Shown: positions 11,335-20,146 of the stretch, piece after piece
Layout of the letters: each line of letters opens with the position of its first letter
How positions within the stretch are numbered: the stretch's first letter is position 1
Origin: an uncultured Oscillospiraceae bacterium
GTDB taxonomy: Bacteria; Bacillota; Clostridia; Oscillospirales; Oscillospiraceae
Assembly: GCA_934597255.1 (NCBI GenBank)
Contig: CAKTQV010000009.1
Location: forward strand, 1-64,000
Length of the DNA stretch: 64,000 nucleotides
Direction of reading: 5' to 3'
The notes under the pieces: generated by a model
What the model was told of the DNA's origin: nothing
Seen by the model: only the letters and a program-made list of their open reading frames with translations
Databases searched by the model: none
Translations under genes and position numbers: made by a program

Positions 11335-12058
11335 GGCCTCCCTGACCCAAATGTTTTTCAAGCTCCCCGCGTATCTCATCCCCCAGGTCGCACGTCCGCT
11401 GCGCGGCGGTGTACTCCGCCGGGATCGTATCCAGTATGTCGATGAAAACGTCGGTCCGGCGCCAAGGGAAGTTCCGGTGTATCTTTTCCGTTCCCTGCAC
11501 CGCCATCACAACGATGGGCACGCCGGCCTCCTGCGCGATCTTGAACACGCCGCAGTGAAACGGCAGAAGCTGCCCGCCCTGGCTGCGCGTTCCCTCAGGA
11601 TACACGCCGATGGACACCTCGTCGGCACGGATGAGCGCCGCGGCGTGCTCGACCGTGGTCAGCGCGCGGCGGGGATTTTCCCGGTCGATGGACAGAAAGC
11701 AGCAACGGCGGATGATGCGCCCGAACATGGGGACGCTGAAATTCTCCTGCTTGGAGATAAAGGCGACGTCGTACCGGCGCAGCACATACCAGCTCGTGAT
11801 GGGATCGAATTTCGAGCGGTGATTGGACACCAGCAGAAATCGTCCCTGCGCCGGAAGCTTTTCCATTCCGCTCACATGCAGGCGGATGCGCCCGAAAAAC
11901 AGTGCCAGCGCCGTGGCGCTGTACAGGAGCCAGCGGTAATAGCGGCTGTTTTTGCCATATTCCCGGCTCGTATCCACCAGCCACGAGCTGACGAGCACCA
12001 GCAGACAGTATGCCGCGAACAGCACGGCCGCCCCCAAAATCACCCAGCGAATGACCAT
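11306..12058 (-). CDS. plsC: 1-acyl-sn-glycerol-3-phosphate acyltransferase (PlsC)
   Basis: The 250-residue protein has an N-terminal membrane helix followed by a canonical acyltransferase domain: NHRSKFD (NHX4D, about residue 79), a substrate block around RENPRRAL, and YPEGTRS for glycerolphosphate binding. It makes phosphatidic acid from lysophosphatidic acid at the membrane. The ribosome-binding site is weak (GGGGACGGCGG). It is the first gene of the three-gene phospholipid cluster and is separate from the longer PlsC-like protein at 3096. Confidence 0.92.
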   Translation of the reverse strand: MVIRWVILGAAVLFAAYCLLVLVSSWLVDTSREYGKNSRYYRWLLYSATALALFFGRIRLHVSGMEKLPAQGRFLLVSNHRSKFDPITSWYVLRRYDVAFISKQENFSVPMFGRIIRRCCFLSIDRENPRRALTTVEHAAALIRADEVSIGVYPEGTRSQGGQLLPFHCGVFKIAQEAGVPIVVMAVQGTEKIHRNFPWRRTDVFIDILDTIPAEYTAAQRTCDLGDEIRGELEKHLGQGGHEREAVHSL

Positions 12059-12134
12059 ACCGCCGTCCCCCTGTCGTCCGTTTCGATGTTTTTCGACACG
12101 ATTCTACAAACGCAATCTAAACCGAAACGAAACA

Positions 12135-12169
12135 AAAAGCCCGCCTCCGTTGGTCAGAAGCGGGCTTTT
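12135..12169 (-). terminator. terminator after the histidine kinase gene
   Basis: AAAAGCCCGC (12135-12144) pairs with GCGGGCTTTT (12160-12169). On the minus strand the stem runs into TTTTTGTTT. Confidence 0.8.
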
Positions 12170-12185
12170 GCCCATATGCAGCCGC

Positions 12186-13259
12186 TCACGCCGCCGTTTC
12201 CGGCGCCGGAAGCGTTACCGTGAACACGGTATAGTCGTCGCGGCTGGCCGCGCTTACCGAGCCGCCGTGCAGCTCCACGACCGATCTGACGATGGAAAGA
12301 CCCAGGCCGTTTCCCTGCGCGGCGTGGGATTCGTCGGCCTGATAGAACTTGTTCCAGATGTGTTCGAGCTTGTCCGGCGCGATCTCGCTGCCGGTGTTCG
12401 CCACGCGCACGGTCACCGCGCCGTTTTCCTCGCGCGCGGACAGCTCCACCGTCCCGCCGTCGGGCGAAAACTTGACGGCGTTGTCCAGCAGATTGACCCA
12501 CACCTGCCGCAGCAGCTCCTCGTTGCCGCAGATCATACACTCCCCGACGTCCAGATTCATGTCCAGCGCCTTCTTCGTCCATTTATCCTCCAGCAGCAGC
12601 ACGCAGCGGCGCAGCTGCTCCGAGAGATTAAAGCGCGTCACATCCGTCAGGATCGTCTGGTTTTCCACCTTCGTCATGTTCAGCACGTTCGTGGCCATAT
12701 CCGACAGGCGCATGGACTCGTCCTCGATGATGCCGAGATACTCGTCCCGCTCCTCCGGCGTCAGATTGCCGCGGCGCAGCAGCTTGGCAAAGCCGGCGAT
12801 GGACACGATGGGCGTTTTGAATTCATGGGAGAAGTTGTTGATAAAGTCCGAGCGGAGCATCTCCGTGCCCTCAAGCTCTTCGGCCATGGTGTTGAAGCTG
12901 TCCGTCAGTTCCTCCACCGTCGGATGACGGCGCAGCGCGCTGCGGAAGCGGATGCGGGTCTTGAAATCGCCGGAGGCCAGCCGGTTCATGGCGTTTATGA
13001 CCTCGTTGACCGGCTGCATGAACAGCCGCCCGAACAGATAGGCGAACACGGCCCCCAGCACGATGCTGATGACGGCCATCATCAGGATGAAGGCGTATTT
13101 CCCGCCCGGATTGAGCCGCACCAGATCCAGCGCCCCCGTGCGCAGCAGCACCGCGAGCGTGACCCCGCTGACGATCACGACCGCCAGCAGTATCCCGAAT
13201 ATCACGCCGCCGAATAGCAGCGTCAGCGCCGCGCGCTGGTTGCGATCGTTTCCCTTCAA
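12186..13259 (-). CDS. sensor histidine kinase
   Basis: The 357-residue membrane kinase has two hydrophobic segments (about 11-39 and 54-80), a HAMP linker, then a HisKA domain with FSHEFKTPI (His145 is the predicted phosphorylation site). An HATPase_c domain follows with the N box NLLDNAVKFSP and the glycine-rich GNGLGLSIV. The extracytoplasmic loop is only about 15 residues, so it probably senses membrane state or a partner protein. It overlaps the regulator gene by four bases. The signal is unknown. Confidence 0.95.
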   Translation of the reverse strand: MKGNDRNQRAALTLLFGGVIFGILLAVVIVSGVTLAVLLRTGALDLVRLNPGGKYAFILMMAVISIVLGAVFAYLFGRLFMQPVNEVINAMNRLASGDFKTRIRFRSALRRHPTVEELTDSFNTMAEELEGTEMLRSDFINNFSHEFKTPIVSIAGFAKLLRRGNLTPEERDEYLGIIEDESMRLSDMATNVLNMTKVENQTILTDVTRFNLSEQLRRCVLLLEDKWTKKALDMNLDVGECMICGNEELLRQVWVNLLDNAVKFSPDGGTVELSAREENGAVTVRVANTGSEIAPDKLEHIWNKFYQADESHAAQGNGLGLSIVRSVVELHGGSVSAASRDDYTVFTVTLPAPETAA

Positions 13260-13930
13260 GCCTTCTTCACCGCCTTGTAGCCCAGCCCGCGCACCGACAC
13301 GATCTCAAACTCGCTCCAGCCCTCAAATCGCCGGCGCAGCCGGCCGATGTGCACCGTCACGGTCTCCCAGCCGCTGTCGCTGTCCGCGCCCCATATCTCA
13401 TCCATCAGCTCGATGCGCGTAAAGATACGGCCGGGATAGCTCAGAAGCTTGTATAAAAGCAAAAACTCCTTCTGCGGAAGCTCCTGCACCTCGCCGCCGC
13501 GACGGACCGTGAACGAATCGTAGTCCAGCGTCACGTCCCCGATCACGATGCGCCGCTCGCTGACGATGCGGGCGCGGCGCAGCAGCGCGCGGATGCGCAG
13601 CAGCATCTCCTCCGTGTCCACAGGCTTTGTCATATAATCGTCCGTCCCGACCAGAAAGCCCTGCTTGCGGTCGGCGGGCAGCTGCTTGGCCGAGACCATA
13701 AGAATGGGAAGCTCGCTGTTCGACTGGCGCAGCTCGCGCGTGAACTCATAGCCGTCCATATTCGGCATCATCACATCGAGCACGACCAGATCGACGTGCT
13801 CCGTGTCCATGAGCGCGAGCGCCTGCTCGCCGTCGCAGGCCGTCAAAACCGTGTAGCCGTCCGCCTCCAGCACCGCCTGCATCAGGCGGCGCGTGTTTTT
13901 ATCGTCGTCAACGACAAGAATATGAAACAA
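13256..13930 (-). CDS. OmpR-family response regulator
   Basis: The 224-residue protein has a receiver domain with the acidic DDD cluster near the N-terminus, Asp52 in LDVMMPNMDG and a conserved KP loop. A winged-helix DNA-binding domain ends in TVHIGRLRRRFE and GLGYKAVKK. I chose the TTG at 13930 because GGGAGGG sits six bases upstream and the protein then starts at the first strand of the receiver; a GTG six codons earlier lacks this site. It is the partner of the overlapping kinase. Target genes are not evident. Confidence 0.93.
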   Translation of the reverse strand: MFHILVVDDDKNTRRLMQAVLEADGYTVLTACDGEQALALMDTEHVDLVVLDVMMPNMDGYEFTRELRQSNSELPILMVSAKQLPADRKQGFLVGTDDYMTKPVDTEEMLLRIRALLRRARIVSERRIVIGDVTLDYDSFTVRRGGEVQELPQKEFLLLYKLLSYPGRIFTRIELMDEIWGADSDSGWETVTVHIGRLRRRFEGWSEFEIVSVRGLGYKAVKKA

Positions 13931-14026
13931 GCCAATCCCTCCCTGCACCGGTTTCCGCTGGGAGCATAACGCGGGAAGATAAACTGAAGCTAAATTCAGG
14001 CGCCGCCGTCCCGCGCAGCCGCGCTT

Positions 14027-15328
14027 TCAGATATAGCAAAGCTCCTTCGCCTGCCGCGTCAGCTCCTCGCGCATATCGGGATGCGCCACGGCGATGAGAG
14101 CGCGCGCCCTCTCCCGCACGGTGCGGCCGCGCAGCGCCGCAATGCCGTATTCCGTGACGATATAGTCGGCGTAGTTGCGCGGGATGGTCACCTGCGCGCC
14201 GGGGGACAGCGTGGCCTTGATCTTGGACAGGCCCTTCCTGGATGTGCTCGTGAAGGCATAGATGCCGCGGCCGCCCTTGGAATGGAGCGCGCCATAGGCA
14301 AAGTCGAACGCGCCGCCGGAGCCGGAAAACTGCCGCGCGCCCACGCTCTCGGCCGTGATCTGCCCGGTCAGATCGACCTCGATGGCCGTGTTGATGGACA
14401 CCATATTGTCATTCTGGCGGATGACGAACGGATCGACGACCCAGGTGCCCGGCAGCATGCGGCAGCGGGGATCGGCCGCGATCGTCTCGTACAGCGCCGC
14501 GTCGCCGCCGGCGAAGCAGGCGATGTGCTCGCGCGGATGAAAATTCTTGCGTTCGCCGGTCACGATGCCGCGGCGGATCATCTCGCCCATCGTGGCCGTC
14601 ATCATCTCCGTGTGTATGCCCAGATCCTTCAGATCGTACATGGCCTCCGCGATGGCGTTCGGCAGCCCGCCGATGCCGAGCTGGATGCAGTCGCCGTCAT
14701 GCAGCAGCTCCCGGCAGTTGGCCGCCACGCGGCGCTCCGGCTCCGACGAATGGATGGTCGGCAGATCCCACAGCGGGTGCGCCGTTTCGTACAGCGCCGC
14801 CACCTCGCTTATATGGATGCGCAGCCCGGGTCCCACGACGGGAAGCGCGGGATTGACCTCCAGGATGATGCGGTCGGCCGTCCGGCGGAACTGCTCGCCC
14901 CACTGATTGGCAAGCCCCGCCGTGAAATACCCCTCCGCGTCCATCGGCGGAACGGACGCCAGAAACACCGTGCACGGGTGCGCCCCGCCGAAAAACGGCT
15001 CGAAATCCGGGATATCGCAGGGCGTGTATTCGGCGTTGCCGAGCCGGTCGCCGATGCGGTGGGCCGGGCCGTAATAGTAGGTCGTGGAGTTTATATGCCC
15101 GTCCATCCCCGGCTCGGTGATGAATTTGTACATATTATTCGCGCCCTTGACCAGCAGCACGTCCTCCACCCGCGGCGCGATCGTGTGCATTTCGCTGAGT
15201 ATGTCGTACGGCTCATGGCAGTCGGCCATCGCCGCGATCATGTCACCGCTGCGGATGAGAGCCAGGCACCCGGCCACGTCCGTCTTTTTCTCCGCGTAAA
15301 GCTTCCGCATATCCTTCGTGTCGTACAT
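14027..15328 (-). CDS. acetyl-CoA hydrolase/transferase family CoA-transferase
   Basis: The 433-residue protein is of the 4-hydroxybutyrate/butyryl-CoA:acetate CoA-transferase type. It has the GIGGLPNAIAEAM loop and IHTEMM with Glu241 at the place of the family's catalytic glutamate, which forms a glutamyl-CoA intermediate. A GSGGAFDFAYGALHSKGG segment follows near the CoA site. It probably swaps CoA between acetate and a medium-chain or modified acid. It lies 10 bases after the acyl-CoA dehydrogenase gene, whose last codons contain its GGGGAGG ribosome-binding site. A paralogue is at 33297-34595. Confidence 0.9.
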   Translation of the reverse strand: MYDTKDMRKLYAEKKTDVAGCLALIRSGDMIAAMADCHEPYDILSEMHTIAPRVEDVLLVKGANNMYKFITEPGMDGHINSTTYYYGPAHRIGDRLGNAEYTPCDIPDFEPFFGGAHPCTVFLASVPPMDAEGYFTAGLANQWGEQFRRTADRIILEVNPALPVVGPGLRIHISEVAALYETAHPLWDLPTIHSSEPERRVAANCRELLHDGDCIQLGIGGLPNAIAEAMYDLKDLGIHTEMMTATMGEMIRRGIVTGERKNFHPREHIACFAGGDAALYETIAADPRCRMLPGTWVVDPFVIRQNDNMVSINTAIEVDLTGQITAESVGARQFSGSGGAFDFAYGALHSKGGRGIYAFTSTSRKGLSKIKATLSPGAQVTIPRNYADYIVTEYGIAALRGRTVRERARALIAVAHPDMREELTRQAKELCYI

Positions 15329-15338
15329 AGCGCTGAAA

Positions 15339-16469
15339 TTACCTCCCCAGCAGCGCGCGCGAAATGACCATCAGCTGCACCTCGGCGGTGCCGTCGTAGA
15401 TGGGCAGGATGCGCGCGTCCCGATAAAACTGTTCAATGCGGCTGGACATCATATAGCCCGCGCCGCCGTGGATCTGAACGCTGCGGTACGCGACCTCGTT
15501 GGCCGCCTCCGCCGCGTAGTATTTGGCGATGGCCGCCTCATACGATGCGCTCTGCCCCGCGTCAAGCTTTTCCGCCGCGGCATAGACGAGCTGGCGCGCC
15601 GCCTCCACCTTCACGGCCATCTCCGCCAGCTTGAACTGCGTGTTCTGCATGGCGGACAGCGGCTTGCCAAACTGCACGCGCTCTTTCGCGTAGGCCAAAG
15701 CCAGATCGAGCGCCCCCTGCGCCACGCCCACGCACTGCGCCGCCACGGTGACGCGGCCGGTATCGAGCGTGCCGAGCGCCACGTGCATCCCCTTTCCAAG
15801 CCCGCCGAGAATGTTCTCCGCCGGCACGCGGACATTTTCAAACGTCAGCTCGCTGATGGGGTTTCCGTGGATGCCCATTTTCTCCGTCGGTGCGCCGACG
15901 GTAAAGCCCGGCGTGTCCCGGTCGACCAGGAAGGCCGTCATGCCGCGGCTTCCGGCCGCGGGGTCGGTCTTGGCAAAAACCGTGAAGAAATCGGCGTAGG
16001 GCGCCATGATGATATAGCGCTTATGGCCGTTGATGACGTATTCGTCCCCGTCCCGGACGGCCGTGGTCTGCACGTTGGCCGCGTCGCAGCCGGCCTCCGG
16101 CTCTGTCAGCGCGAAGGCGGCGCGCTTTTCCCCCGCCGCCAGCGGGCGCAGATACTTCCGCTTCTGCTCCTCGCTCCCGAACAGCTTCAGCGGCGAGCCG
16201 GACAGCGTGTTTCCCATCATCAGCGCCGACGCCGACGGATCGACACGGCACAGCTCCTCCGTTACGATGCACAGCGACAGATAGTCCGCCCCCTGCCCGC
16301 CGTATTCCTTCGGGTGCACCATGCCGGCATAGCCGGCCTCCGCCACGGCGCGAAAGACCTCCGGCCGGTATTCGCCCGTGCGGTCCACCTCCTGCGCCCA
16401 GGGTTCGAGATACGTCCTGGCAAAGCGGGCCGCCTCCGCCCGGATCGATTCGTATTTTTCCTTCAGCAT
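15339..16469 (-). CDS. acyl-CoA dehydrogenase family protein
   Basis: The 376-residue protein is a complete FAD-dependent acyl-CoA dehydrogenase with AFALTEPEAGCDAAN (flavin-binding region), QFGKPLSAMQ and QIHGGAGYM. The usual catalytic base lies in IYEGT; here the motif is IYDGT, with Asp359 replacing Glu. Other family residues are intact, so it may act on an unusual acyl chain. No electron-transfer flavoprotein genes are in the window. The start follows AAGGAG. It sits between the PucR-type regulator and the CoA-transferase in one direction, suggesting a small catabolic operon. Confidence 0.92.
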   Translation of the reverse strand: MLKEKYESIRAEAARFARTYLEPWAQEVDRTGEYRPEVFRAVAEAGYAGMVHPKEYGGQGADYLSLCIVTEELCRVDPSASALMMGNTLSGSPLKLFGSEEQKRKYLRPLAAGEKRAAFALTEPEAGCDAANVQTTAVRDGDEYVINGHKRYIIMAPYADFFTVFAKTDPAAGSRGMTAFLVDRDTPGFTVGAPTEKMGIHGNPISELTFENVRVPAENILGGLGKGMHVALGTLDTGRVTVAAQCVGVAQGALDLALAYAKERVQFGKPLSAMQNTQFKLAEMAVKVEAARQLVYAAAEKLDAGQSASYEAAIAKYYAAEAANEVAYRSVQIHGGAGYMMSSRIEQFYRDARILPIYDGTAEVQLMVISRALLGR

Positions 16470-16541
16470 GGATACGATTCTCCTTATCGTCTTTTATGCT
16501 GTTATGATACCACGCGCCGCCCCGCCGCGAAACGGCGGCAA

Positions 16542-16589
16542 CTGAGAAATTTTCGTAAAAATCTCAGTCTTTATTCGTCGAAATCTCAG
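16542..16589. repeat. half-site cluster TTCGTNNAAATCTCAG (candidate operator)
   Basis: TTCGTAAAAATCTCAG (16552-16567) and TTCGTCGAAATCTCAG (16574-16589) differ at two positions and repeat with a 22-base period, two helical turns. A third inverted half, CTGAGAAATTTTCG, is at 16542-16555. The cluster spans the PucR stop codon and lies 73-120 bases upstream of the acyl-CoA dehydrogenase start. Confidence 0.55.
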
Positions 16590-18003
16590 ATAAACTTTGA
16601 ACATCCAGCACCATGTAGGAAAAGCGCAGCGCGCGCTCGAGCGCCGCGTCGATCTGCTGCACGCCCAGTGTGCGGCAGATCCGCTCAATGCGGTAAAACA
16701 CGCTGTTGCGGTGCATGGAAAGCCGCCGCGCCGCCTCCGTACAGTTCAGATGTCCCTCGAGATAGCGGAACAGCACCAGCATATCGTCCGTCCCCCGCCG
16801 CTCGTCCTGCTCGCGCAGGCGCAGAAGCTCCCGCCGGCACAGGCCGTCCGCCGCGCGGTCTGTCATATACTCGCGCAGCACGCAGTACGGCGCCAGCTCG
16901 TCGTAGCGGAACACATGCCGCTCCCCGGCCGGCTGCATCCGGCTGTACCAGCTTCCCGGCCGGCTCAGCGCCCGTCCGAGAAAAAGCGCCCGGTCCGCCT
17001 GCTCAAAGGCCTCCTTCAGCGCCGACAGCCGCCCCAGCTCCGCCGAAAGGCCGCCGTCGCAGCCCGTCGTTTCGCACAGCTCCTCCAGCTCCGCCGGCGG
17101 CTCCGCGCCGACGGACGGCAGCATCGTCATCACGCGCCCGTCCTCCACGACGGCCCGCAGCCCCGGCATCGCGCCCTCCAGCACCCGGGCGATATAATCC
17201 GGCCGCGCGCGGGAGCTCTCCCGCGGGACGAGCAGAAGCACGCGGCAGGGACAGGGATCGCGCCGCCCGGTATAGCGCAGGCGCGCCGCGATCTCCTCGT
17301 CGGAGAGCGTTTTTCCCGCCAGCAGCTCCCGCAAAAGGAAATTATACCGCTCGCTGCGCCGGTCGCTTTGCAGCCACGGTCCCTCCAGCGTCGCGGCGAT
17401 GCGGTCGGAAAGCAGCGAAAAAAGTCCCAGCTTTCCCTCGCTCCACGGCCCGTTATAAAAAACCATCAGCGCCGTGGCCGCGAGCTTTCCGTCCACGCGC
17501 AGGCCCTTGAGCGCGACCTCCCGCCGCGGCTCGGACGCCGTCGTCAGACGCATGATCCGGCCGGAATACAGACGCTTGTCGTAATAATTCTCCTTCTCCA
17601 GCCGGTCATAGGTCGCCAGCGTGGGATAGCCCCGCTCGGCGATCTCCGTGAAGAAAATGTCCGTTGACGTCCGGCGGTGCGTCACCGCGATGCGCTTCAT
17701 GGACGGATCGACCACGAACACCGGCTCGCCGAGCATATCCTCGCTCCGGTCGATCAGCTCCTGCGGCCCCGCGCCCTGCCCCGCCGCCGCGTCCAGCTCG
17801 GTCAGCCAGCGGCAGCAGCGCTCCGTGAGCTCCATGGCCTCGTTGAAAAAGGCGGCGGGCGCGTCCGCCGGCGCGTACAGCCAGCCCGGCTCCGCCGCGC
17901 CGTCCGCCATGCGCAGCCCGCAGACCGTTTCGTCCGTCGCTCCCGTCAGCGTCACGCCGTGGCGCGCCGCCAGCTCCGTATAGATCGCGCCGGGAAGCTG
18001 CAT
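16564..18003 (-). CDS. PucR-family transcriptional regulator
   Basis: The 479-residue protein ends in a PucR-type helix-turn-helix (about residues 425-460: YLEGHLNCTEAARRLSMHRN, then VFYRIERI). The long N-terminal part is a sensor region without catalytic motifs, as in CdaR/PucR regulators of catabolic genes. The start is the ATG behind GGAGGTGGGATCGG. It has its own promoter at 18039-18067. The next genes downstream are the acyl-CoA dehydrogenase and CoA-transferase, which are its probable targets through the repeat cluster at 16542-16589. The ligand is unknown. Confidence 0.88.
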   Translation of the reverse strand: MQLPGAIYTELAARHGVTLTGATDETVCGLRMADGAAEPGWLYAPADAPAAFFNEAMELTERCCRWLTELDAAAGQGAGPQELIDRSEDMLGEPVFVVDPSMKRIAVTHRRTSTDIFFTEIAERGYPTLATYDRLEKENYYDKRLYSGRIMRLTTASEPRREVALKGLRVDGKLAATALMVFYNGPWSEGKLGLFSLLSDRIAATLEGPWLQSDRRSERYNFLLRELLAGKTLSDEEIAARLRYTGRRDPCPCRVLLLVPRESSRARPDYIARVLEGAMPGLRAVVEDGRVMTMLPSVGAEPPAELEELCETTGCDGGLSAELGRLSALKEAFEQADRALFLGRALSRPGSWYSRMQPAGERHVFRYDELAPYCVLREYMTDRAADGLCRRELLRLREQDERRGTDDMLVLFRYLEGHLNCTEAARRLSMHRNSVFYRIERICRTLGVQQIDAALERALRFSYMVLDVQSLSEISTNKD

Positions 18004-18038
18004 CCGATCCCACCTCCGTTTTTTCCAATAGCATAAAC

Positions 18039-18067
18039 AGTATAAACAACGCCGCGTCCGATTGCAA
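18039..18067 (-). promoter_or_regulatory. promoter of the PucR-type regulator gene (predicted)
   Basis: Minus-strand TTGCAA (18062-18067) and TATACT (18039-18044) are 17 bases apart. The hexamers are the same as in the DUF3870 promoter. Confidence 0.65.
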
Positions 18068-18104
18068 CGTCATATACGCTCCATCTGCCCGCACGCCGCG
18101 TCCA

Positions 18105-19064
18105 TTAAAAATCGCCCAGAGCGCTTTGATAGAACGACTTCGCCGCGTCCGTCAGGACCGAAACGCCCCGGGGAACGGGGCGGCTGCGGCTGAAGCCCAC
18201 CGCCAGCTGCCACCACTCGCCTTCCGCCGCCACGGGACACAGCAAGACCGCGTCATCCGCGGCCGTCGAAAGCACCAGATTCGCCCTGGCCACCGGCTCC
18301 GGCAGAAAAAGCGCCGCCCCGCCCGAACGGACGAGCCGCACGGAAAGCTCCATGTCGCCGGTCTCCATGTCGCCCTTCGGCCAAAACCCCGCGGCGCGAA
18401 ACAGGCGATCCTCGTTGCTTCGTGTGATAGAGCCCGCCTGCTTCAGCACAAAGGGACAATCCCGAAACTCCGACAGCTCCGCCTTCGCGCCGGCATGCGC
18501 CCGCTCCGCGATCCATTCCGTCCTTTCCGGCCCGGCCCACCGGCCGAGAAGCTCCCGATGGATCGCCACCACAAAGCGGTTGCTTCTGAGCACCGGCGTG
18601 TACAGAAGCTTGCCGTTTTCCTCCTGAAACTCGCTGATCACCGCGTCAATGTGGCCGGGCAGCTCATGGAACGCCCCGGTCCGGGTGGGCACCTCCACCG
18701 CCGACAGCGTCAGCTCCGGGTGCGCATTCCGGAAATAGGCGAGGAAGTTCAGAAGCAGGGGCGGCGTTCTGGTCGGCACGCCCAGCGCGATATGCCGGTC
18801 GTTCTTCTCCGCAATGGCCTCAAGCTCCGCCTCCAGCCGTCTTTTCGCCTCCAGGCAGCTCTCCGCGCAGGCCGCGAAGCGCTCCCCCGCCTCCGTGAGC
18901 GTCATGGGGTTCGTTCGGTAAAACAGCGGCGCGCCAAGCTCACGCTCCAGCTTTCCAAGATGTTCGCTGAGCGACTGGGGCGAAATAAAGCGTTCCCTGG
19001 CCGCGCCGCGGATGGTCCCGTTTTTCCGGATCGCCAGCACATACTCAAAACTCAGAAAATTCAT
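18105..19064 (-). CDS. LysR-family transcriptional regulator
   Basis: The 319-residue protein starts with a LysR winged helix-turn-helix (FEYVLAIRKNGTIRGAARER, then FISPQSLSEHLGKLERELG) and continues with a periplasmic-binding-protein-like effector domain. I use the ATG at 19064, which has GGAGAG upstream; the GTG three codons earlier is too close to that site. It is divergent from the SDR gene at 19300, the usual LysR arrangement, with a palindrome at 19107-19128 between them. Confidence 0.9.
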   Translation of the reverse strand: MNFLSFEYVLAIRKNGTIRGAARERFISPQSLSEHLGKLERELGAPLFYRTNPMTLTEAGERFAACAESCLEAKRRLEAELEAIAEKNDRHIALGVPTRTPPLLLNFLAYFRNAHPELTLSAVEVPTRTGAFHELPGHIDAVISEFQEENGKLLYTPVLRSNRFVVAIHRELLGRWAGPERTEWIAERAHAGAKAELSEFRDCPFVLKQAGSITRSNEDRLFRAAGFWPKGDMETGDMELSVRLVRSGGAALFLPEPVARANLVLSTAADDAVLLCPVAAEGEWWQLAVGFSRSRPVPRGVSVLTDAAKSFYQSALGDF

Positions 19065-19086
19065 TGTTTCCACTCTCCGGCATCAG

Positions 19087-19113
19087 TTTATAGACTTTCC
19101 TTTCCCTTGTCAA
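19087..19113 (-). promoter_or_regulatory. LysR gene promoter (predicted)
   Basis: Minus-strand TTGACA (19108-19113) and TATAAA (19087-19092) are separated by 15 bases, slightly short. The -35 element overlaps the palindrome at 19107-19128, so autorepression is plausible. Confidence 0.45.
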
Positions 19114-19128
19114 GCGTTTACCTGACAA
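19107..19128. promoter_or_regulatory. candidate LysR operator palindrome
   Basis: TTGTCA (19107-19112), ten bases, then TGACAA (19123-19128) form a perfect inverted repeat between the divergent LysR and SDR genes. Confidence 0.6.
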
Positions 19129-19150
19129 CGATTCAAGCCTTTTCGTGCTT

Positions 19151-19178
19151 TGTTTCCCCGCCGTGTATCCGTATAATG
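19151..19178 (+). promoter_or_regulatory. SDR gene promoter (predicted)
   Basis: A perfect TATAAT (19173-19178) has a weak -35 (TTGTTT, 19151-19156) 16 bases upstream. The weak -35 fits an activator-dependent promoter. The leader to the start codon is about 115 bases and shows no clear structure. Confidence 0.55.
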
Positions 19179-19299
19179 ATCCGGGACGTTAAGGTCCGAA
19201 CGAAATACGAAAGCACGGAGCGCCGCTTCCCGGAAGGGCCCGGCGCTCTGTTCGCGCCTCTTTTACGGGGCCTGTGCAGCATGCGGGGAGGATACAGAA

Positions 19300-20061
19300 A
19301 TGAATCGTTTGAATGGAAAAGTCGCCGTCATCACCGGAGCCAATTCCGGGATCGGGAAGCGAACGGCCGAGCTGTTCGCGGAGGAGGGCGCGGACCTGGT
19401 CCTGGTCGCCCGCCGGATGGAAAAGCTCCGGGAGGTCCAGCAATACTGCGAAGGTCTCGGCCGGAAGGCGGTCTCCGTCTCTGCGGACGTCAGCCTTTAC
19501 CCGGACTGCCGGCGGGTGTGCCAAGCCGCCGCCGACGTCTTTGGCCGGATCGACATTCTGGTCAACAACGCCGGTATTGCCGACAAACACCGCCCGATCA
19601 CCCGCTGTGACGCCGACTGGTGGGCGCATATCATCCAGGTAGATCAGAGCAGCGTCTTTTACATGATGAAGGAGGCGCTCAAATACATGGAGCCCGCCGG
19701 AAGCGGCAGCATCGTCAACATATCCTCCATCGGCGGGACCGCCTTCAATTCCGGCGTCGCCTATACGACGGCGAAGGCCGCCGTCATCGGCATGAGCAAA
19801 AATGCCGCCATCCAGTTCGCGGGCAGGGGCATCCGCGTCAACGTGGTCGCCCCCGGCCCCACGCCCACCTCCTTCAACACGCCCGAACAGCTTGCCACCT
19901 TCGACCGGGAGTTTGCGGAGATATGCGGGCGGCATTTCGACGACACCGTCCCCGAAACGACCGCGGACGATCAGGCCAGAACCATCCTGTTCTTTGCCAG
20001 CGACGATTCCCGCGGCTGCAACGGTCAGGTGATCGTGGTCGACAACGGCCGGACGATCTGA
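19300..20061 (+). CDS. short-chain dehydrogenase/reductase (SDR)
   Basis: The 253-residue classical SDR has TGANSGIG (residues 12-19) for NAD(P) binding, NNAG (89-92), catalytic Ser in the ISSIGG block and the YTTAK active-site pair (Tyr155, Lys159). The C-terminal GQVIVVDNG matches the usual tail. An Arg at the end of the second strand (VARRMEK) hints at NADPH. It reduces or oxidises an alcohol/carbonyl substrate that cannot be named from sequence. The divergent LysR regulator probably controls it. Confidence 0.93.
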   Translation: MNRLNGKVAVITGANSGIGKRTAELFAEEGADLVLVARRMEKLREVQQYCEGLGRKAVSVSADVSLYPDCRRVCQAAADVFGRIDILVNNAGIADKHRPITRCDADWWAHIIQVDQSSVFYMMKEALKYMEPAGSGSIVNISSIGGTAFNSGVAYTTAKAAVIGMSKNAAIQFAGRGIRVNVVAPGPTPTSFNTPEQLATFDREFAEICGRHFDDTVPETTADDQARTILFFASDDSRGCNGQVIVVDNGRTI

Positions 20062-20099
20062 CGCCCTCTTTCTAAGCCCCCCGGACGGTGCCGGGTATC

Positions 20100-20146
20100 A
20101 AACGGCTCTGCCGCTCTTCCGAAAAGGAAGAGCGGCAGAGCCGTTT
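20100..20146. terminator. bidirectional terminator with 21-bp stem
   Basis: Arms 20100-20120 and 20126-20146 are perfectly complementary over 21 bases (outer end AAACGGCTCTG) with a GAAAA loop. It separates the convergent SDR gene and guaA operon. The remaining bases 20147-20272 show no gene. Confidence 0.9.
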
